This document shows positions 35,123 through 44,272 of a DNA stretch of 64,000 nucleotides, piece by piece; within the stretch, counting starts at the first letter, position 1, and each line of letters starts with the position of its first letter. The notes below the pieces were generated by a model. That model had not been told where the DNA came from. It worked only from the letters and a program-made list of their open reading frames with translations, and searched no databases. The position numbers and the translations under genes are program-made. Source of the DNA: JAHBXL01 sp038247555. GTDB taxonomy: Bacteria; Planctomycetota; Phycisphaerae; Phycisphaerales; UBA1924. The DNA is taken from the NCBI GenBank assembly GCA_038247555.1, contig JBBRUT010000001.1, forward strand, positions 1-64,000, given 5' to 3'.

Positions 35123-35617
35123 TCAGGCGTCTGGGTTCCCATCATCTGGAAACTCGGCGGGAGGATCCGGGTCCTGAGGATGTGCGGGATCCTCGGGATC
35201 GTCAAAGAAAGAGGGATCGATCATCTCGTCGACATTGTCGAAGGGGACGCGATAGCCGTTGGTGAGGTTGAGCACGGGACCGGAGTTCGTCCGCGAGACG
35301 CTGATGACTTCGCCCTCGACACGGAGGTTGCCCGTGCTGAGGCCGGAGATGTACTTGCCGATTAAACCGCCCGCCGCGGCGAGCTGGTTCTGCGACACCA
35401 TCGACTCGAGCTTGCTGGAGAGCTCGATGTCGGATTGAATGCTGCGGAGGCTGGACATCTGATCGAGGAGAGCGGCGGAGTCGTTAGGCTTGAGCGGGTC
35501 CTGGTTGGCCAGCTCGGTGAACATGATCTTGACGAACTCCTCGCTGGTGAGATCGCTGAATGCGTTCTTCCGGGCGATGGGGTTCGTGAGGTCAGAAATG
35601 CTGCCGATGCTGGACAT
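35123..35617 (-). CDS. flgD: Hook-cap scaffold protein FlgD
   Basis: Caps the growing hook. At 164 residues it is of the short type. The N-terminal conserved block SDLTSEEFVKIMFTELANQD and PLKPNDSAALLDQMSSL is present, followed by SMVSQNQLAAAGGLIGKYIS. Only a short Tudor-like segment follows, and the FlgD Ig-like domain seen in enterics is missing. The acidic, Pro-rich tail (DDPEDPAHPQDPDPPAEF) is unusual. Confidence 0.9.
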   Translation of the reverse strand: MSSIGSISDLTNPIARKNAFSDLTSEEFVKIMFTELANQDPLKPNDSAALLDQMSSLRSIQSDIELSSKLESMVSQNQLAAAGGLIGKYISGLSTGNLRVEGEVISVSRTNSGPVLNLTNGYRVPFDNVDEMIDPSFFDDPEDPAHPQDPDPPAEFPDDGNPDA

Positions 35618-35635
35618 GTTGATCTCCGCGGGGCA

Positions 35636-37060
35636 TCAGACGGTGGTGTCGAGGCGAGAGACGAGGCCGAGCATGTCGAGAGGCTGGGCGTGCGGGCCGG
35701 GCAGCTCGACTTCTGCCTCACCGGAATCATCGCCGCGCTTCGGTGCTGGCTGATCGGGCGAGGGCTGCTGGTGCTTGCGGTCTCCGCCGTCAGCATCGGC
35801 CTGATGTTCCTGTCGGGCGGTCGCATCCTGCGCCGCCTGCCGCTCAAGGGTGGATTCAGCCTGCTGCTCCAGCTTTCTGAGCATCTCGGCCGCGGGGTCC
35901 GCCTCACGCATGAGTTCCACTCGTACGTGCGAAGATTCCCAGCCCTTTGCTTCCAGAGAAGCGCGGAGCGTCTCAGATGACTGCTCAAGCAAATGTCGTG
36001 CCGCATCGGTCGATGCCTCGATGCGGGCAAGGACCGATCCTTTGCCCATCTCGAGCTTGATGCGGATGAACCCGAGAGTCTCGGGGTTCAGGCGGAGCGT
36101 AACTGCGCCGTCGGCTCGGCTGAGCGCTACGGCGAGGCCGCGCGCGGCCTGACTGGCAACCATCGCGGCGGTGCGCTCGGAGGCGGCCGTATGAGGGACG
36201 GAGGGGCCGGCCTTCTGCGCACCGAAGCGCGGCATGTGCGCATCGGAGCCGGACTTGCGCTCGGATGCCGCAGCGATGGGCGCAGTGGTGGGAGCGGGCA
36301 CGGGCTGCCGCGTGCCGGGCGCATCCGAGGGTTTGGCGGCCGCAGAGAGCGTGGCGCCGGCTGCGACTGTCACGGGAGCATTCGCGCTACGGGCGTTCGC
36401 GGACGCTGCCGCGACGCTTGATGCGGCTTCTGGAGCGCGGGAGCTCGATTCAGCGGGCTCGGGCTGGCTCGCGTATGGTTCAGGCGCGGTGTCGAGACCA
36501 GAGTTGCTTCGCGGCCCGACCACCGGGCTGTCGGCGGAAGGTTGAGGTCGAGCGGCGGAATCGGGGATGCTGGTCGCGGGGCCGTCGCGGCTGGTGCTCG
36601 GCAATGCTTGCGAGCGTGTGAGAGACTCCGCCGTTGAGGCTGACCGCTGATCAACGGATGGCGCGACGCGCGCGTCGGCGGAAGAGCCAAGCCGGACATC
36701 GGCCCGGAGAAGCCGGTGATTGAGGGTGTGAATGGTGAGGGGCTGAAGGTCTGCCAGAAGGGAGGCCGCGATGGACTGTGCGTCGCGCACCTGATCGGAT
36801 GCGGTTGTCTCGGGGACACCCTCGCTTGTGCGCCGGGGTTCAGCCTGGGTTTGCCGTTCAGCTTCGGGCTCGGGCCTGGATGAATCGTGACCGCGGAGCG
36901 TTGGCGGTGATTCCGCGACACTTGCGCGGGACGGTCCGTGTTCGGCCAGGAGCTCCCAGAAGGCCCTTCCGCCGATTTCCGCGCCTGGCGGTGCATCACC
37001 TGCGCGGCTGCGCAAAGTGGGTACAACCGGCTCAAGGAGAAGAGGGGCTCGAAGCGGCAT
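35636..37060 (-). CDS. fliK: Flagellar hook-length control protein FliK
   Basis: Molecular ruler and switch for hook length. From the ATG at 37060 it has 474 residues; an earlier ATG at 37120 would overlap the preceding gene by 88 bases. The first 290 residues are a Pro/Ser/Ala-rich, disordered ruler. The C-terminal Flg_hook domain (AVTLRLNPETLGFIRIKLEM, SSETLRASLEAKGWESSHVR) is clear. A charged tail with His/Gln follows. It lies 18 bases ahead of flgD. Confidence 0.85.
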   Translation of the reverse strand: MPLRAPLLLEPVVPTLRSRAGDAPPGAEIGGRAFWELLAEHGPSRASVAESPPTLRGHDSSRPEPEAERQTQAEPRRTSEGVPETTASDQVRDAQSIAASLLADLQPLTIHTLNHRLLRADVRLGSSADARVAPSVDQRSASTAESLTRSQALPSTSRDGPATSIPDSAARPQPSADSPVVGPRSNSGLDTAPEPYASQPEPAESSSRAPEAASSVAAASANARSANAPVTVAAGATLSAAAKPSDAPGTRQPVPAPTTAPIAAASERKSGSDAHMPRFGAQKAGPSVPHTAASERTAAMVASQAARGLAVALSRADGAVTLRLNPETLGFIRIKLEMGKGSVLARIEASTDAARHLLEQSSETLRASLEAKGWESSHVRVELMREADPAAEMLRKLEQQAESTLERQAAQDATARQEHQADADGGDRKHQQPSPDQPAPKRGDDSGEAEVELPGPHAQPLDMLGLVSRLDTTV

Positions 37061-37775
37061 CGGCGGTGGCGTCCCTTGCACGCAGCGAATCGGCGGCGGT
37101 ATCCGCCGTGACGACGCCACGTGTCCTGAGACGTTCTAGCAAGTCGGCTGCCACGGATGGCTGCTCTTTGGCGAACTCGGAGACGATCATTGATCGCTTT
37201 TTCTCATCCATCTTGGCGAGGTAAGCGATCACCTCGTTTTCCAGCCCCTGGCCCATCATTGACTCGAGCATCGCCTTGGCCTCGCGGGCCTTGAGGCCTT
37301 CGAGGGTGGCCAGAGCCGTTTGGAACTGGGAGGTGCCTTCGATCTCGAGGTACTTCTTCTTCTGGGCATCGAATGCCAGGATGCGCTCATCGAGGTCCTT
37401 CTCGCGACGGTCGAGCTCATCCTGCCTGCGCAGAAGCTGCGAGCCGAGGTCGTCGATCTCACGCTGGCGGCGCAACATCCGCTGGGTTGCCAGTTCGGTC
37501 TCGGCGCGATCCTGGGCGAGACGGTCGCCGGCGGGAATAGGTGGCTGGACGAGCTTCTCCGCGGCGGCCGACTGGAGATTGGCGTCCGCTTCGACGATGG
37601 CAGCGGCCTGCAGTTCCGCCGTTTCGATGCTCACCGGCTTGGCGAACATGGAGCGGACCTTCTCCACGCGGTCACGATTCAGCCGGTCGGTTGCGCTCAA
37701 CCAGCCCACGAATCCGGCCAGGGCCAGGATGTTGGCAAGGGCAATCATGCTCAGAATCAACCAGAGGCTTCTCAT
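37032..37775 (-). CDS. MotE-like flagellar protein with MgtE-N domain
   Basis: A 247-residue single-pass membrane protein. The helix at 4-26 (LWLILSMIALANILALAGFV) is followed by a long coiled coil (about 85-150, rich in Arg/Glu/Gln). An MgtE-N/FliG-like helical unit follows (ALATLEGLKAREAKAMLESM, YLAKMDEKKRSMIVSEFAKE, ADLLERLR). This is the layout of MotE, a chaperone for MotC/stator parts, and of the FliJ-adjacent proteins of Bacillus-type operons. The place between fliJ and fliK fits. The overlap with fliK is about 28 bases. Confidence 0.7.
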   Translation of the reverse strand: MRSLWLILSMIALANILALAGFVGWLSATDRLNRDRVEKVRSMFAKPVSIETAELQAAAIVEADANLQSAAAEKLVQPPIPAGDRLAQDRAETELATQRMLRRQREIDDLGSQLLRRQDELDRREKDLDERILAFDAQKKKYLEIEGTSQFQTALATLEGLKAREAKAMLESMMGQGLENEVIAYLAKMDEKKRSMIVSEFAKEQPSVAADLLERLRTRGVVTADTAADSLRARDATADAASSPSSP

Positions 37776-37778
37776 GGA

Positions 37779-38258
37779 TTACCAACCTCCTGACCGGGCA
37801 CGTGATGCGCCAATCGTGGCCATCTCATCGAGCTCGGCATTCTCGCGGCGTCGCTGATCGGCGTTCCACTCTTCAAGCCTGCGCTCTCGCAGGCGCTCCA
37901 CGCCCTTGCGCGCGGTCATTGCTTCCAGCAGCCCCTCGCGGGCCCGCTCGAGCCTCCGGAGCACGCCCGCGAGCCCGATGGCGGTTTGCTGGGCCTCGAC
38001 GGTCAGCCTGAGAGCCGCGGACGAATCCATGCGGATGGAGCCGATGCCGCCCTGTACCGCCCCGGGGGCGAATCGCTCGCGCAGGTCCGCCCTTGATTGC
38101 ACGAGGCGGGCGTTGAGCGCTCGAAGTCGTTCCTCGATCGCGACTCGCTCCTGCTCGATGGCAGCGACGATGCGCAGGTGCCCTTCCTCGATGCGCCGCC
38201 GGTGCTCGAGGACTGTCTCAAGGCTGAACTTGAATCGCCTGGCCATCGCTTGCCTCAT
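37779..38258 (-). CDS. fliJ: Flagellar export chaperone FliJ
   Basis: A coiled-coil protein of 159 residues that couples the FliI ATPase to the export gate. It is almost wholly helical and rich in Arg, Glu and Leu. The N-terminal RRFKFSLETVLEHRRRIEEG matches FliJ. The ATG at 38258 overlaps the fliI stop (ATGA); a second ATG at 38246 is just as good for the protein. Position after fliI supports the call. Confidence 0.85.
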   Translation of the reverse strand: MRQAMARRFKFSLETVLEHRRRIEEGHLRIVAAIEQERVAIEERLRALNARLVQSRADLRERFAPGAVQGGIGSIRMDSSAALRLTVEAQQTAIGLAGVLRRLERAREGLLEAMTARKGVERLRERRLEEWNADQRRRENAELDEMATIGASRARSGGW

Positions 38259-39628
38259 CCCTTCCGCGTCGCGGCCTTCTGCAGCTCTGCACCGGCCTCG
38301 ATCGCGAGCTTGATGAGCCGGGAACGGGATTGATCAAACGGATCAACCTCACGCGGGTCCTGTACGAGCAGCGTTCGAAAAGCCTCGTGGTAGCGGATAG
38401 CAATATCGGCGACCGCGCTGGAACCCTTTGCATAAGCGCCGATCTGCACCAAGTCTTCAACCTTTCGATACTCGGCCAGGAGACGGACAATCTGCCGACG
38501 CGCAGCGATGTGCGCGGGTTCGCACACATCGTCGGCGACTCGGGACACTGAATCGAGGACATCGATGGCGGGATAGTGAGCGCGCTGGGCGATGGTTCGG
38601 CTGAGCATGATGTGGCCGTCGAGGATGCCGCGAGCCGCATCGGCGACGGGTTCGGTCATGTCGTCGCCTTCGACGAGGATTGAGTAGAGCCCAGTGACAG
38701 AGCCGCCCGCAGAGGCTCCGTGGGCGCAATCCAGCACGCCGGCGCGCTCCAAGAGACGGGCCATGGATGCAAAGACGCTGGGGGTATAGCCGCGTGTTGC
38801 GGGAGGCTCGCCGACAGAAAGCCCGATCTGCCGCTTGGCGTGCGCGAAGCGGGTGAGCGAGTCCATGATGAGCATGACGCTCGCACCCTGATCGCGGAAG
38901 TGTTCGGCAACTGTGCAGGCGACCATCGCGGCACGCACTCGCAGCATGGGGGATTCATCGCTGGTCGCACAGACGACAACGCTGCGGGCCAGGCCCGAGG
39001 GGCCGAGGTTGTGCTCGACAAAGTCGCGGACTTCGCGGCCTCGTTCGCCGATGAGCGCGACGACGGAGATGTCCGATGCGCAGTTGCGCGCAACGCAGCC
39101 GAGAAGTGTTGACTTCCCGACGCCGGGCCCCGCGAAAACGCCCATGCGCTGGCCGCGGCCCAGGGTGGTAAAGAGATCGATCGCGCGGACGCCGGTGGGG
39201 AGCGGCTCGGTGACGCCGGCGCGGGTGAGCGGGGAGAGGGGTTCGGGATCGAGCAATCGTGGGCCGAGGCCGCGGATGGGCCCGAGGCCATCGATCGGGC
39301 GGGCGAGGCCATCAATCACGCGTCCGAGGAGCGCTGCGCCGACACCGACGGTCTGCTGGGCGTGGAGACCGACAACCCGGTCGCCTGCGCGGAGACCGGA
39401 GGGGGAGCCAAGCATCATGACGATGGTGCGTGCACCATCGAACCCGACAACCTCGCCAAGTGACTGGGCTTCGCCGGCGCGGTATCCACCCACGCGTACG
39501 AGCGCACCAACGGGGATGGGAAGGTCGCGCACGAGCACTGTGAGGCCGCGGAGAGCGTCGACGCGTCCGACGAACTGGAGGGGCTCGAGCCGCCGAAGCG
39601 TCTGGATTGCAGGCTCGAGGGTGATCAT
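38255..39628 (-). CDS. fliI: Flagellar export ATPase FliI
   Basis: Hexameric ATPase of the flagellar type III export apparatus, related to F1-beta, 457 residues. Walker A FAGPGVGKSTLLGC lies at about 162-175. Walker B is in SVMLIMDSLTRFAHAKRQIG, and GEPPATRGYTPSVFASMARL is the family signature. The C-terminal region (LLAEYRKVEDLVQIGAYAKG) is complete. Both ends overlap neighbours by four bases, which indicates translational coupling from fliH to fliJ. Confidence 0.96.
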   Translation of the reverse strand: MITLEPAIQTLRRLEPLQFVGRVDALRGLTVLVRDLPIPVGALVRVGGYRAGEAQSLGEVVGFDGARTIVMMLGSPSGLRAGDRVVGLHAQQTVGVGAALLGRVIDGLARPIDGLGPIRGLGPRLLDPEPLSPLTRAGVTEPLPTGVRAIDLFTTLGRGQRMGVFAGPGVGKSTLLGCVARNCASDISVVALIGERGREVRDFVEHNLGPSGLARSVVVCATSDESPMLRVRAAMVACTVAEHFRDQGASVMLIMDSLTRFAHAKRQIGLSVGEPPATRGYTPSVFASMARLLERAGVLDCAHGASAGGSVTGLYSILVEGDDMTEPVADAARGILDGHIMLSRTIAQRAHYPAIDVLDSVSRVADDVCEPAHIAARRQIVRLLAEYRKVEDLVQIGAYAKGSSAVADIAIRYHEAFRTLLVQDPREVDPFDQSRSRLIKLAIEAGAELQKAATRKG

Positions 39629-40377
39629 TCGTCTGTCGCCGCGGCCGGGCTCTGGCTGTCGCCGGGCAAGAGGGCCTCGACGATCCGGCTGAGCTGATCG
39701 TCAATCGACGCGTTGATCTCGCCGCCGCCGAGTGCATCCACGGAGGTGCCACGGGTCGTTGCGACGCACGAACCTGGGGAGAGTGCCGGATCGCCTTCGA
39801 CTGTCGCGTTGCGCACGGCTTCGAACGCAGCGAGGAGGCCGGGTAGGGAGCCGCGAGCCACCTCGAGGTCAGAAGGACTGACGCGGATGGCGAGCTCGGT
39901 GGGACGGGTGACGGTCGCGAGGACGGCACGCATCTGGTCTTCGACGATGCGCGGATCGGCGGCGATAACGCGCTTCACGATCTTCTGGGCGATGAGGGTG
40001 GCCAGGCGCAGGACATCAACGTGCGCTTCGCAGAGCATGGCCTCGCGCCTCGCGCTAAACTGCGTCAGCGCGGCATTCCAGGCAGCTTCGAGTTGCTCGA
40101 TCTGCGTTCGCCGCTCGGTTGTTGCGGCGGCGCGGCCGTCTTCCTGACCTTTCAGTCGTCCTTCCGCGATGCCCTTGGCCATGCCCTGTGCGTGGCCCTT
40201 CTCCGCCGCGCCTGCGACGATTCGACCCCGCTCGGCCTTCGCCTCGGCAAGGAGTTGATCGGCGCGGGCGCGCGCGCTCTCGACCAGGATCTGTCCCTGA
40301 CGAGAGAGATCACCCAGATCGAGGACGATGGCATCGCGGGTGATATCGTGAGAGTTGGCGTGCTTGATGAGGGCCAT
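39625..40377 (-). CDS. fliH: Flagellar assembly protein FliH
   Basis: Negative regulator and stator-like partner of FliI, 250 residues. The N-terminal half is a coiled coil rich in Ala, Arg and Glu, with short Gly repeats (GAAEKGHAQGMAKGIAEGRL). The C-terminal domain (VDVLRLATLIAQKIVKRVIA, SPDLEVARGSL, GDPALSPGSCVATTRG) matches FliH/YscL. It overlaps fliI by four bases. Confidence 0.9.
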   Translation of the reverse strand: MALIKHANSHDITRDAIVLDLGDLSRQGQILVESARARADQLLAEAKAERGRIVAGAAEKGHAQGMAKGIAEGRLKGQEDGRAAATTERRTQIEQLEAAWNAALTQFSARREAMLCEAHVDVLRLATLIAQKIVKRVIAADPRIVEDQMRAVLATVTRPTELAIRVSPSDLEVARGSLPGLLAAFEAVRNATVEGDPALSPGSCVATTRGTSVDALGGGEINASIDDQLSRIVEALLPGDSQSPAAATDE

Positions 40378-40408
40378 GTGCGGGAGGGCTTCACGTCGTT
40401 AAGGCGGT

Positions 40409-40447
40409 AAGGCGTCAAGATGCGCGGGGGGGGCAGGGCAACGCCTT
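40409..40447. repeat. Dispersed repeat copy between fliG and fliH
   Basis: AAGGCGTCAAGATGC (40409-40423), a run of eight G, then the opposite-strand arm ACGCCTT (40441-40447). It can fold as a hairpin and fills the only non-coding gap between fliG and fliH. Other copies are at 52187, 56895 and 61031. Confidence 0.6.
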
Positions 40448-40455
40448 GGGAACGG

Positions 40456-41496
40456 CTAGACGATGAGGTCGCTTTCTCCGCCGCGGCCGGAGATGATGAT
40501 CTCGCCGGCATCCTCGAGGCGGCGGACAATGTCGACGATGCGCTGCTGGGCCTGTTCGACATCGGTGACGCGGACGGGGCCCATGTACTGCATGTCCTCC
40601 TTGATGAGCGTGGCGGCGCGCTCGGACATGTTCTTGAAGATCTTGTTCTGGAGGTCGGGCGAGGCGGTCTTGAGGGCGAGTCCGAGCTCTTCGTTGTCGA
40701 CTTCCTTGAGGATCTGCTGGATGCCCTTGTCGTCAACCTTGAGGATGTCCTCGAAGACGAACATCAGCCGCCGGATCTCCTCGACGAGTTCGGGGTCCTC
40801 GGCTTCGAGGCCCTCCATGACGGCCTTTTCGGTGGCGCGGTCCGCAAGGTTGAGGATCTCGGCAACGGTGTTGATGCCGCCGGCCTTTTCCATGCTCTGC
40901 ATGAGCATGTTGGCGAGCCGGCTTTCCAGGCCCTTCTCCACTTCCTTGATGACCTCGGGGTTGGTCTGCTCCATGTTCGCGATGCGCTTGATCACTTCGA
41001 TCTGCTTCTGCATGGGCAGGCCCGCAAGAATTTCCGCCGCCTTGTGATGGGCCAGGTGACAGACGATCAGCGCGATGGTCTGGGGATGCTCATCCTGAAT
41101 GAAGGTCAGCAGGTTCTCGCTCTCGGCCTTCTGAAGGAAGGCGAAGGGCGTCTTCTGGACCTGCGTCTGGATCTGCTGGAGCACACGATCGGCGGTGCCT
41201 TTATCGAGGCAGTCCTTGAGCAGCGTTTTTGCGTACTCGAGCCCACCTTCGCTGATGTACTGATTGGCGATGGTGAGGTTGTAGAACTCCTCGACGACCG
41301 CGGTGCTGAGCTGCTGAGGCACGCGTCCGAGGCTTGCCAGCTCGCGCGTCACTTCCTCGATCGCCTCGGGCGGGAGCTGCTTGAGCATGTTGCTCGCGAC
41401 CGGGGGCTCCAGGGTCATGAGTAGAACGGCGGCCTTGGTGAGGCCGCTGAGTTCCGCGGGATCGCTTGGGAGTTTTTCACCGGGCTTTCTTGGCAT
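40456..41496 (-). CDS. fliG: Flagellar motor switch protein FliG
   Basis: C-ring protein that converts ion flow to torque, 346 residues. It has the N-domain (LTKAAVLLMTLEPPVASNML), the EHPQTIALIVCHLAHHKAAE middle segment with the EHPQ motif, and a C-terminal torque domain (MFVFEDILKVDDKGIQQILK, RAATLIKEDMQYMGPVRVTD) with the charged residues. The length is standard. It follows fliF by three bases. Confidence 0.97.
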   Translation of the reverse strand: MPRKPGEKLPSDPAELSGLTKAAVLLMTLEPPVASNMLKQLPPEAIEEVTRELASLGRVPQQLSTAVVEEFYNLTIANQYISEGGLEYAKTLLKDCLDKGTADRVLQQIQTQVQKTPFAFLQKAESENLLTFIQDEHPQTIALIVCHLAHHKAAEILAGLPMQKQIEVIKRIANMEQTNPEVIKEVEKGLESRLANMLMQSMEKAGGINTVAEILNLADRATEKAVMEGLEAEDPELVEEIRRLMFVFEDILKVDDKGIQQILKEVDNEELGLALKTASPDLQNKIFKNMSERAATLIKEDMQYMGPVRVTDVEQAQQRIVDIVRRLEDAGEIIISGRGGESDLIV

Positions 41497-41499
41497 GAC

Positions 41500-43233
41500 T
41501 TATTGCTCGGGCGAGAGCCAGCGGTTGAACACGCCGACGGCCGACTGTGGGTTGGATTTCACAAGCTCGGAGACTTCCTCCAGCATCTTCTGCCGCTTCA
41601 GTTCGTCGTTGTCGATTTCGATTCCCATCATGGCTGTCTCGCCCTCGTCGGCCTCGCCAACGAGGTCGCTGTCGACCTCGATCGCCGGGGGGATTCCGAC
41701 CAGCTCTTCGGCGGTGGGCATTGGCGCTGCGCGGCCGGCCTTGCGGACGAGCATGAACATCATGCCGATCGAGAGCACTGCCAGGCCGCCGAGCACTCCC
41801 TGCTTGAACAAGCCGCTGGAGACGAGCGAGGAGACGCCGCCCAACGGACCCGCCGCGCCCGAAGAAGAGCCGCCAGTGCCCATCGATCCGCCGGGGCCAA
41901 CCGAGGCGATCGCCACGGGGATCAGCGAGACAACCACGTCGCCGGCTTCCATCGCGCTGCCGGCCATGTCCGCTGTCTGCACGAGCGGGCGAACCATATC
42001 TTCCAGGCCCTTGGCGACACGCGTGGTCCACTCCGTCTCAATCTCGGCTTCGCTCGGTTCGGCTGGGGCCGCGGCACCGGGCGCAGCGGCGGCGGCACCC
42101 TTGCGCTGCTTGATGACCTGTTCCACGTATCCGCGAGGGACACTGACGGCGACATTGATCTTTGTCGGCCGGCCGCGGGGCATCTGCCGGGTCTCGGTTC
42201 GGGTACCGATCTTGGCGGAGTAGCGGGTCTCGCTGGTTTCGTCGGAGGTGCTGCCGCCATCGCCCGCGGCGTACTCGATATCCATACCGACGTTTCCACC
42301 GAGCCCCGGGGCCGCGGCCTTGGAGCCGCTGGTGGAGGTCGAGGTTGTAGAGCGTTCTTCGATCGGGACCGCGATGGTGCCCTCGCCCTTGGGGAGAGCG
42401 CTCTCGGTGCGGATGTCGGTGCGGGAGCCATCGACGATCGCGTTCACGGAGACGACGACGTCGCCGATGAAGCTGCCGAGGTGGTGCATGATCTTGTCGC
42501 GGACGCGCTCCTCAACGATTGCGACCTGCTCCATGTAGCCGTTGGCGGAAAAGCCGTTGTCCTGGCCTGCGCGGTAGCTTCGGCGGTTCACACCGTCGAT
42601 GATGCTGACGTTCTTTGCATCGAGTCCGGCGGTGGTCCCTGCGACGAGATCGGCCAGAGCGTCGACCGTGCCCTGGTCAAGCTTCGCGCCGGGGGCGGGG
42701 CGGACAGTGACCGTTGCCACGGGCCGCTTGGTTGGCGAGCCGAGGCCGGTTGTCTCGGGCGCTGAGATGAACACCTCGGCCCCTGTGATGCCATCGAAGT
42801 TGCCGATGACCTTTGCCAGGTCGTTGCAGAGCGCGGTGACATACATCTGGTCCTGGACGGCCTTGGGCTTGAGCCAGTCCTGATGCTCCACGAGGTTGTT
42901 TCGCCCGAGCAACGACTGGCCCGTAATCACCTGTGCCTTGGCGAGTCGAGCGAGCGCAGGGAACTTGCGCTCGGTGGGAACAATGACCTTCTTCTCGGTG
43001 TTGAACTCATACGGCACGCCCGCGCCGTCGAGGTACTCCGCCGCCTTGGCCTGGTCCTCGGGCGACCCGGCGGGGATGAGTTCGACCATCTGCGCTTTGC
43101 CGGCGTACTGCGAAACCAGAAAGAGCGACATCAGCGCAATGACACACACTGAGCCGACGAGCAGCTTCTGCGTCGGGGTGAGCTTGGCGCCCTGGGTTGT
43201 GATGAGTCCGAGGACCTTGCGTAACTGGTCCAT
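41500..43233 (-). CDS. fliF: Flagellar MS-ring protein FliF
   Basis: Forms the MS ring in the inner membrane, 577 residues. Membrane helices lie at about 25-47 (LLVGSVCVIALMSLFLVSQY) and about 485-505 (GVLGGLAVLSIGMMFMLVRK). Between them are the ring-building motifs (QDWLKPKAVQDQMYVTALCN; ALADLVAGTTAGLDAKNVSI; EQVAIVEERVRDKIMHHLGS). The C-terminal cytoplasmic tail (SELVKSNPQSAVGVFNRWLS) binds FliG. Confidence 0.96.
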   Translation of the reverse strand: MDQLRKVLGLITTQGAKLTPTQKLLVGSVCVIALMSLFLVSQYAGKAQMVELIPAGSPEDQAKAAEYLDGAGVPYEFNTEKKVIVPTERKFPALARLAKAQVITGQSLLGRNNLVEHQDWLKPKAVQDQMYVTALCNDLAKVIGNFDGITGAEVFISAPETTGLGSPTKRPVATVTVRPAPGAKLDQGTVDALADLVAGTTAGLDAKNVSIIDGVNRRSYRAGQDNGFSANGYMEQVAIVEERVRDKIMHHLGSFIGDVVVSVNAIVDGSRTDIRTESALPKGEGTIAVPIEERSTTSTSTSGSKAAAPGLGGNVGMDIEYAAGDGGSTSDETSETRYSAKIGTRTETRQMPRGRPTKINVAVSVPRGYVEQVIKQRKGAAAAAPGAAAPAEPSEAEIETEWTTRVAKGLEDMVRPLVQTADMAGSAMEAGDVVVSLIPVAIASVGPGGSMGTGGSSSGAAGPLGGVSSLVSSGLFKQGVLGGLAVLSIGMMFMLVRKAGRAAPMPTAEELVGIPPAIEVDSDLVGEADEGETAMMGIEIDNDELKRQKMLEEVSELVKSNPQSAVGVFNRWLSPEQ

Positions 43234-43454
43234 TTGAGAGGGCCTCCGGCCGAGCGATCCATCGCATTCCGCGGCGTTCCACGCCGCGACCCCCGCATTC
43301 GAAGCGACATCGGATCAACAGATCAGAGCTCTCGAAGTCGGGCCTCTCTCTTTCGGACAGCGCGTGCTCTGCGCTCCAATTGCGCAAAGTCGGAGCGCAA
43401 CTACTGCGCTTCGGTGCATGGACGGGCATGAGAAGTCACCGAGATGGAGGGATG

Positions 43455-43787
43455 TCAGACGCGGAGCTGCTTGATTTCTTCGTAAGCCTGCGTCAGCTTG
43501 TTGCGGACAGAGACCAGCATCCGGAAGGCGGTGTCGGCCTTCTGGGTGGCGAGGAGGACGCCTTCAACGTCGCCGCGTTTGCCAGTGTTGAGGTCCTCGA
43601 TGGCGGTCGTTGCTTCTGCCTGAAGCTTGTTGACCTGCTTGATGTTCTCCATCAGCAGATCCTTAAAGGATGGCGCGTTGGGATCCGGCGCGACGCCGCC
43701 CGCGGCTACGGGTGGGCGCGGGTAGCTGGCAGGGCCGACGCCCCCCACTCCGCCTGTCTGTCCGATGAGTCCGAGTGGATCTGCCAT
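43455..43787 (-). CDS. fliE: MS-ring/rod junction protein FliE
   Basis: Joins the rod to the MS ring, 110 residues. The conserved C-terminal part is present: FKDLLMENIKQVNKLQAEAT, GDVEGVLLATQKADTAFRML and VSVRNKLTQAYEEIKQLRV. The N-terminal 40 residues are Gly/Pro-rich. A 221-base gap separates it from fliF; it holds an inverted repeat (43371-43377 with 43392-43398) but no clear promoter. Confidence 0.94.
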   Translation of the reverse strand: MADPLGLIGQTGGVGGVGPASYPRPPVAAGGVAPDPNAPSFKDLLMENIKQVNKLQAEATTAIEDLNTGKRGDVEGVLLATQKADTAFRMLVSVRNKLTQAYEEIKQLRV

Positions 43788-43810
43788 GACCCGTGTCTCC
43801 CGTCAACAAA

Positions 43811-44242
43811 TCAAGCGATCAGACGCAACGCCTGGGCCATCATGGCCTTGCTGGCCTCCGCGGCGGCGAGGTTGGCCTCATATGCCCGCATGGCGTCATA
43901 GGCGTTCATCTGCTCGAACACTGGGTTGATGTTTGGATACTTCACGTAGCCAGCTTCATCCGCGAGTGGATTGCTGGGCTCGTGACGAACCTGATGCGTG
44001 CTGTCGCGGCCTATCGCGGCGACACGGACACCGAGCCTGTCGCCCCCTCCAGATTCCCTGCCGCCGAACCTTGAACCGGGGGCACCGGCAGAAACAAAGA
44101 CCTCACGGCGGGCATAGGGAATGTTCCGGCCAAGAGCATCGGTAAACGTCGCCGCGTTGGCGATGTTGGAGGTATAGGCCTCCAGTCGCGTCCGCTGGGC
44201 GATCATGCCGCTGGTCGAAATTTCAAGGGATCCGTACAACAA
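43811..44242 (-). CDS. flgC: Flagellar proximal rod protein FlgC
   Basis: Rod protein of 143 residues. The N-terminal motif (LEISTSGMIAQRTRLEAYTS then NIANAATF) and the C-terminal motif (VFEQMNAYDAMRAYEANLAA, MAQALRLIA) are complete. It includes the usual YVKYPNINPV segment. It starts 30 bases after flgB. Confidence 0.95.
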   Translation of the reverse strand: MLYGSLEISTSGMIAQRTRLEAYTSNIANAATFTDALGRNIPYARREVFVSAGAPGSRFGGRESGGGDRLGVRVAAIGRDSTHQVRHEPSNPLADEAGYVKYPNINPVFEQMNAYDAMRAYEANLAAAEASKAMMAQALRLIA

Positions 44243-44272
44243 AGACTCCGTGGGTTAGGCCAACAAAGTTCC

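Noticed and set aside
43371..43398. Inverted repeat GCGCTCC/GGAGCGC between fliE and fliF as a terminator
   Set aside because: The loop is 14 bases and no T tract follows on the minus strand.
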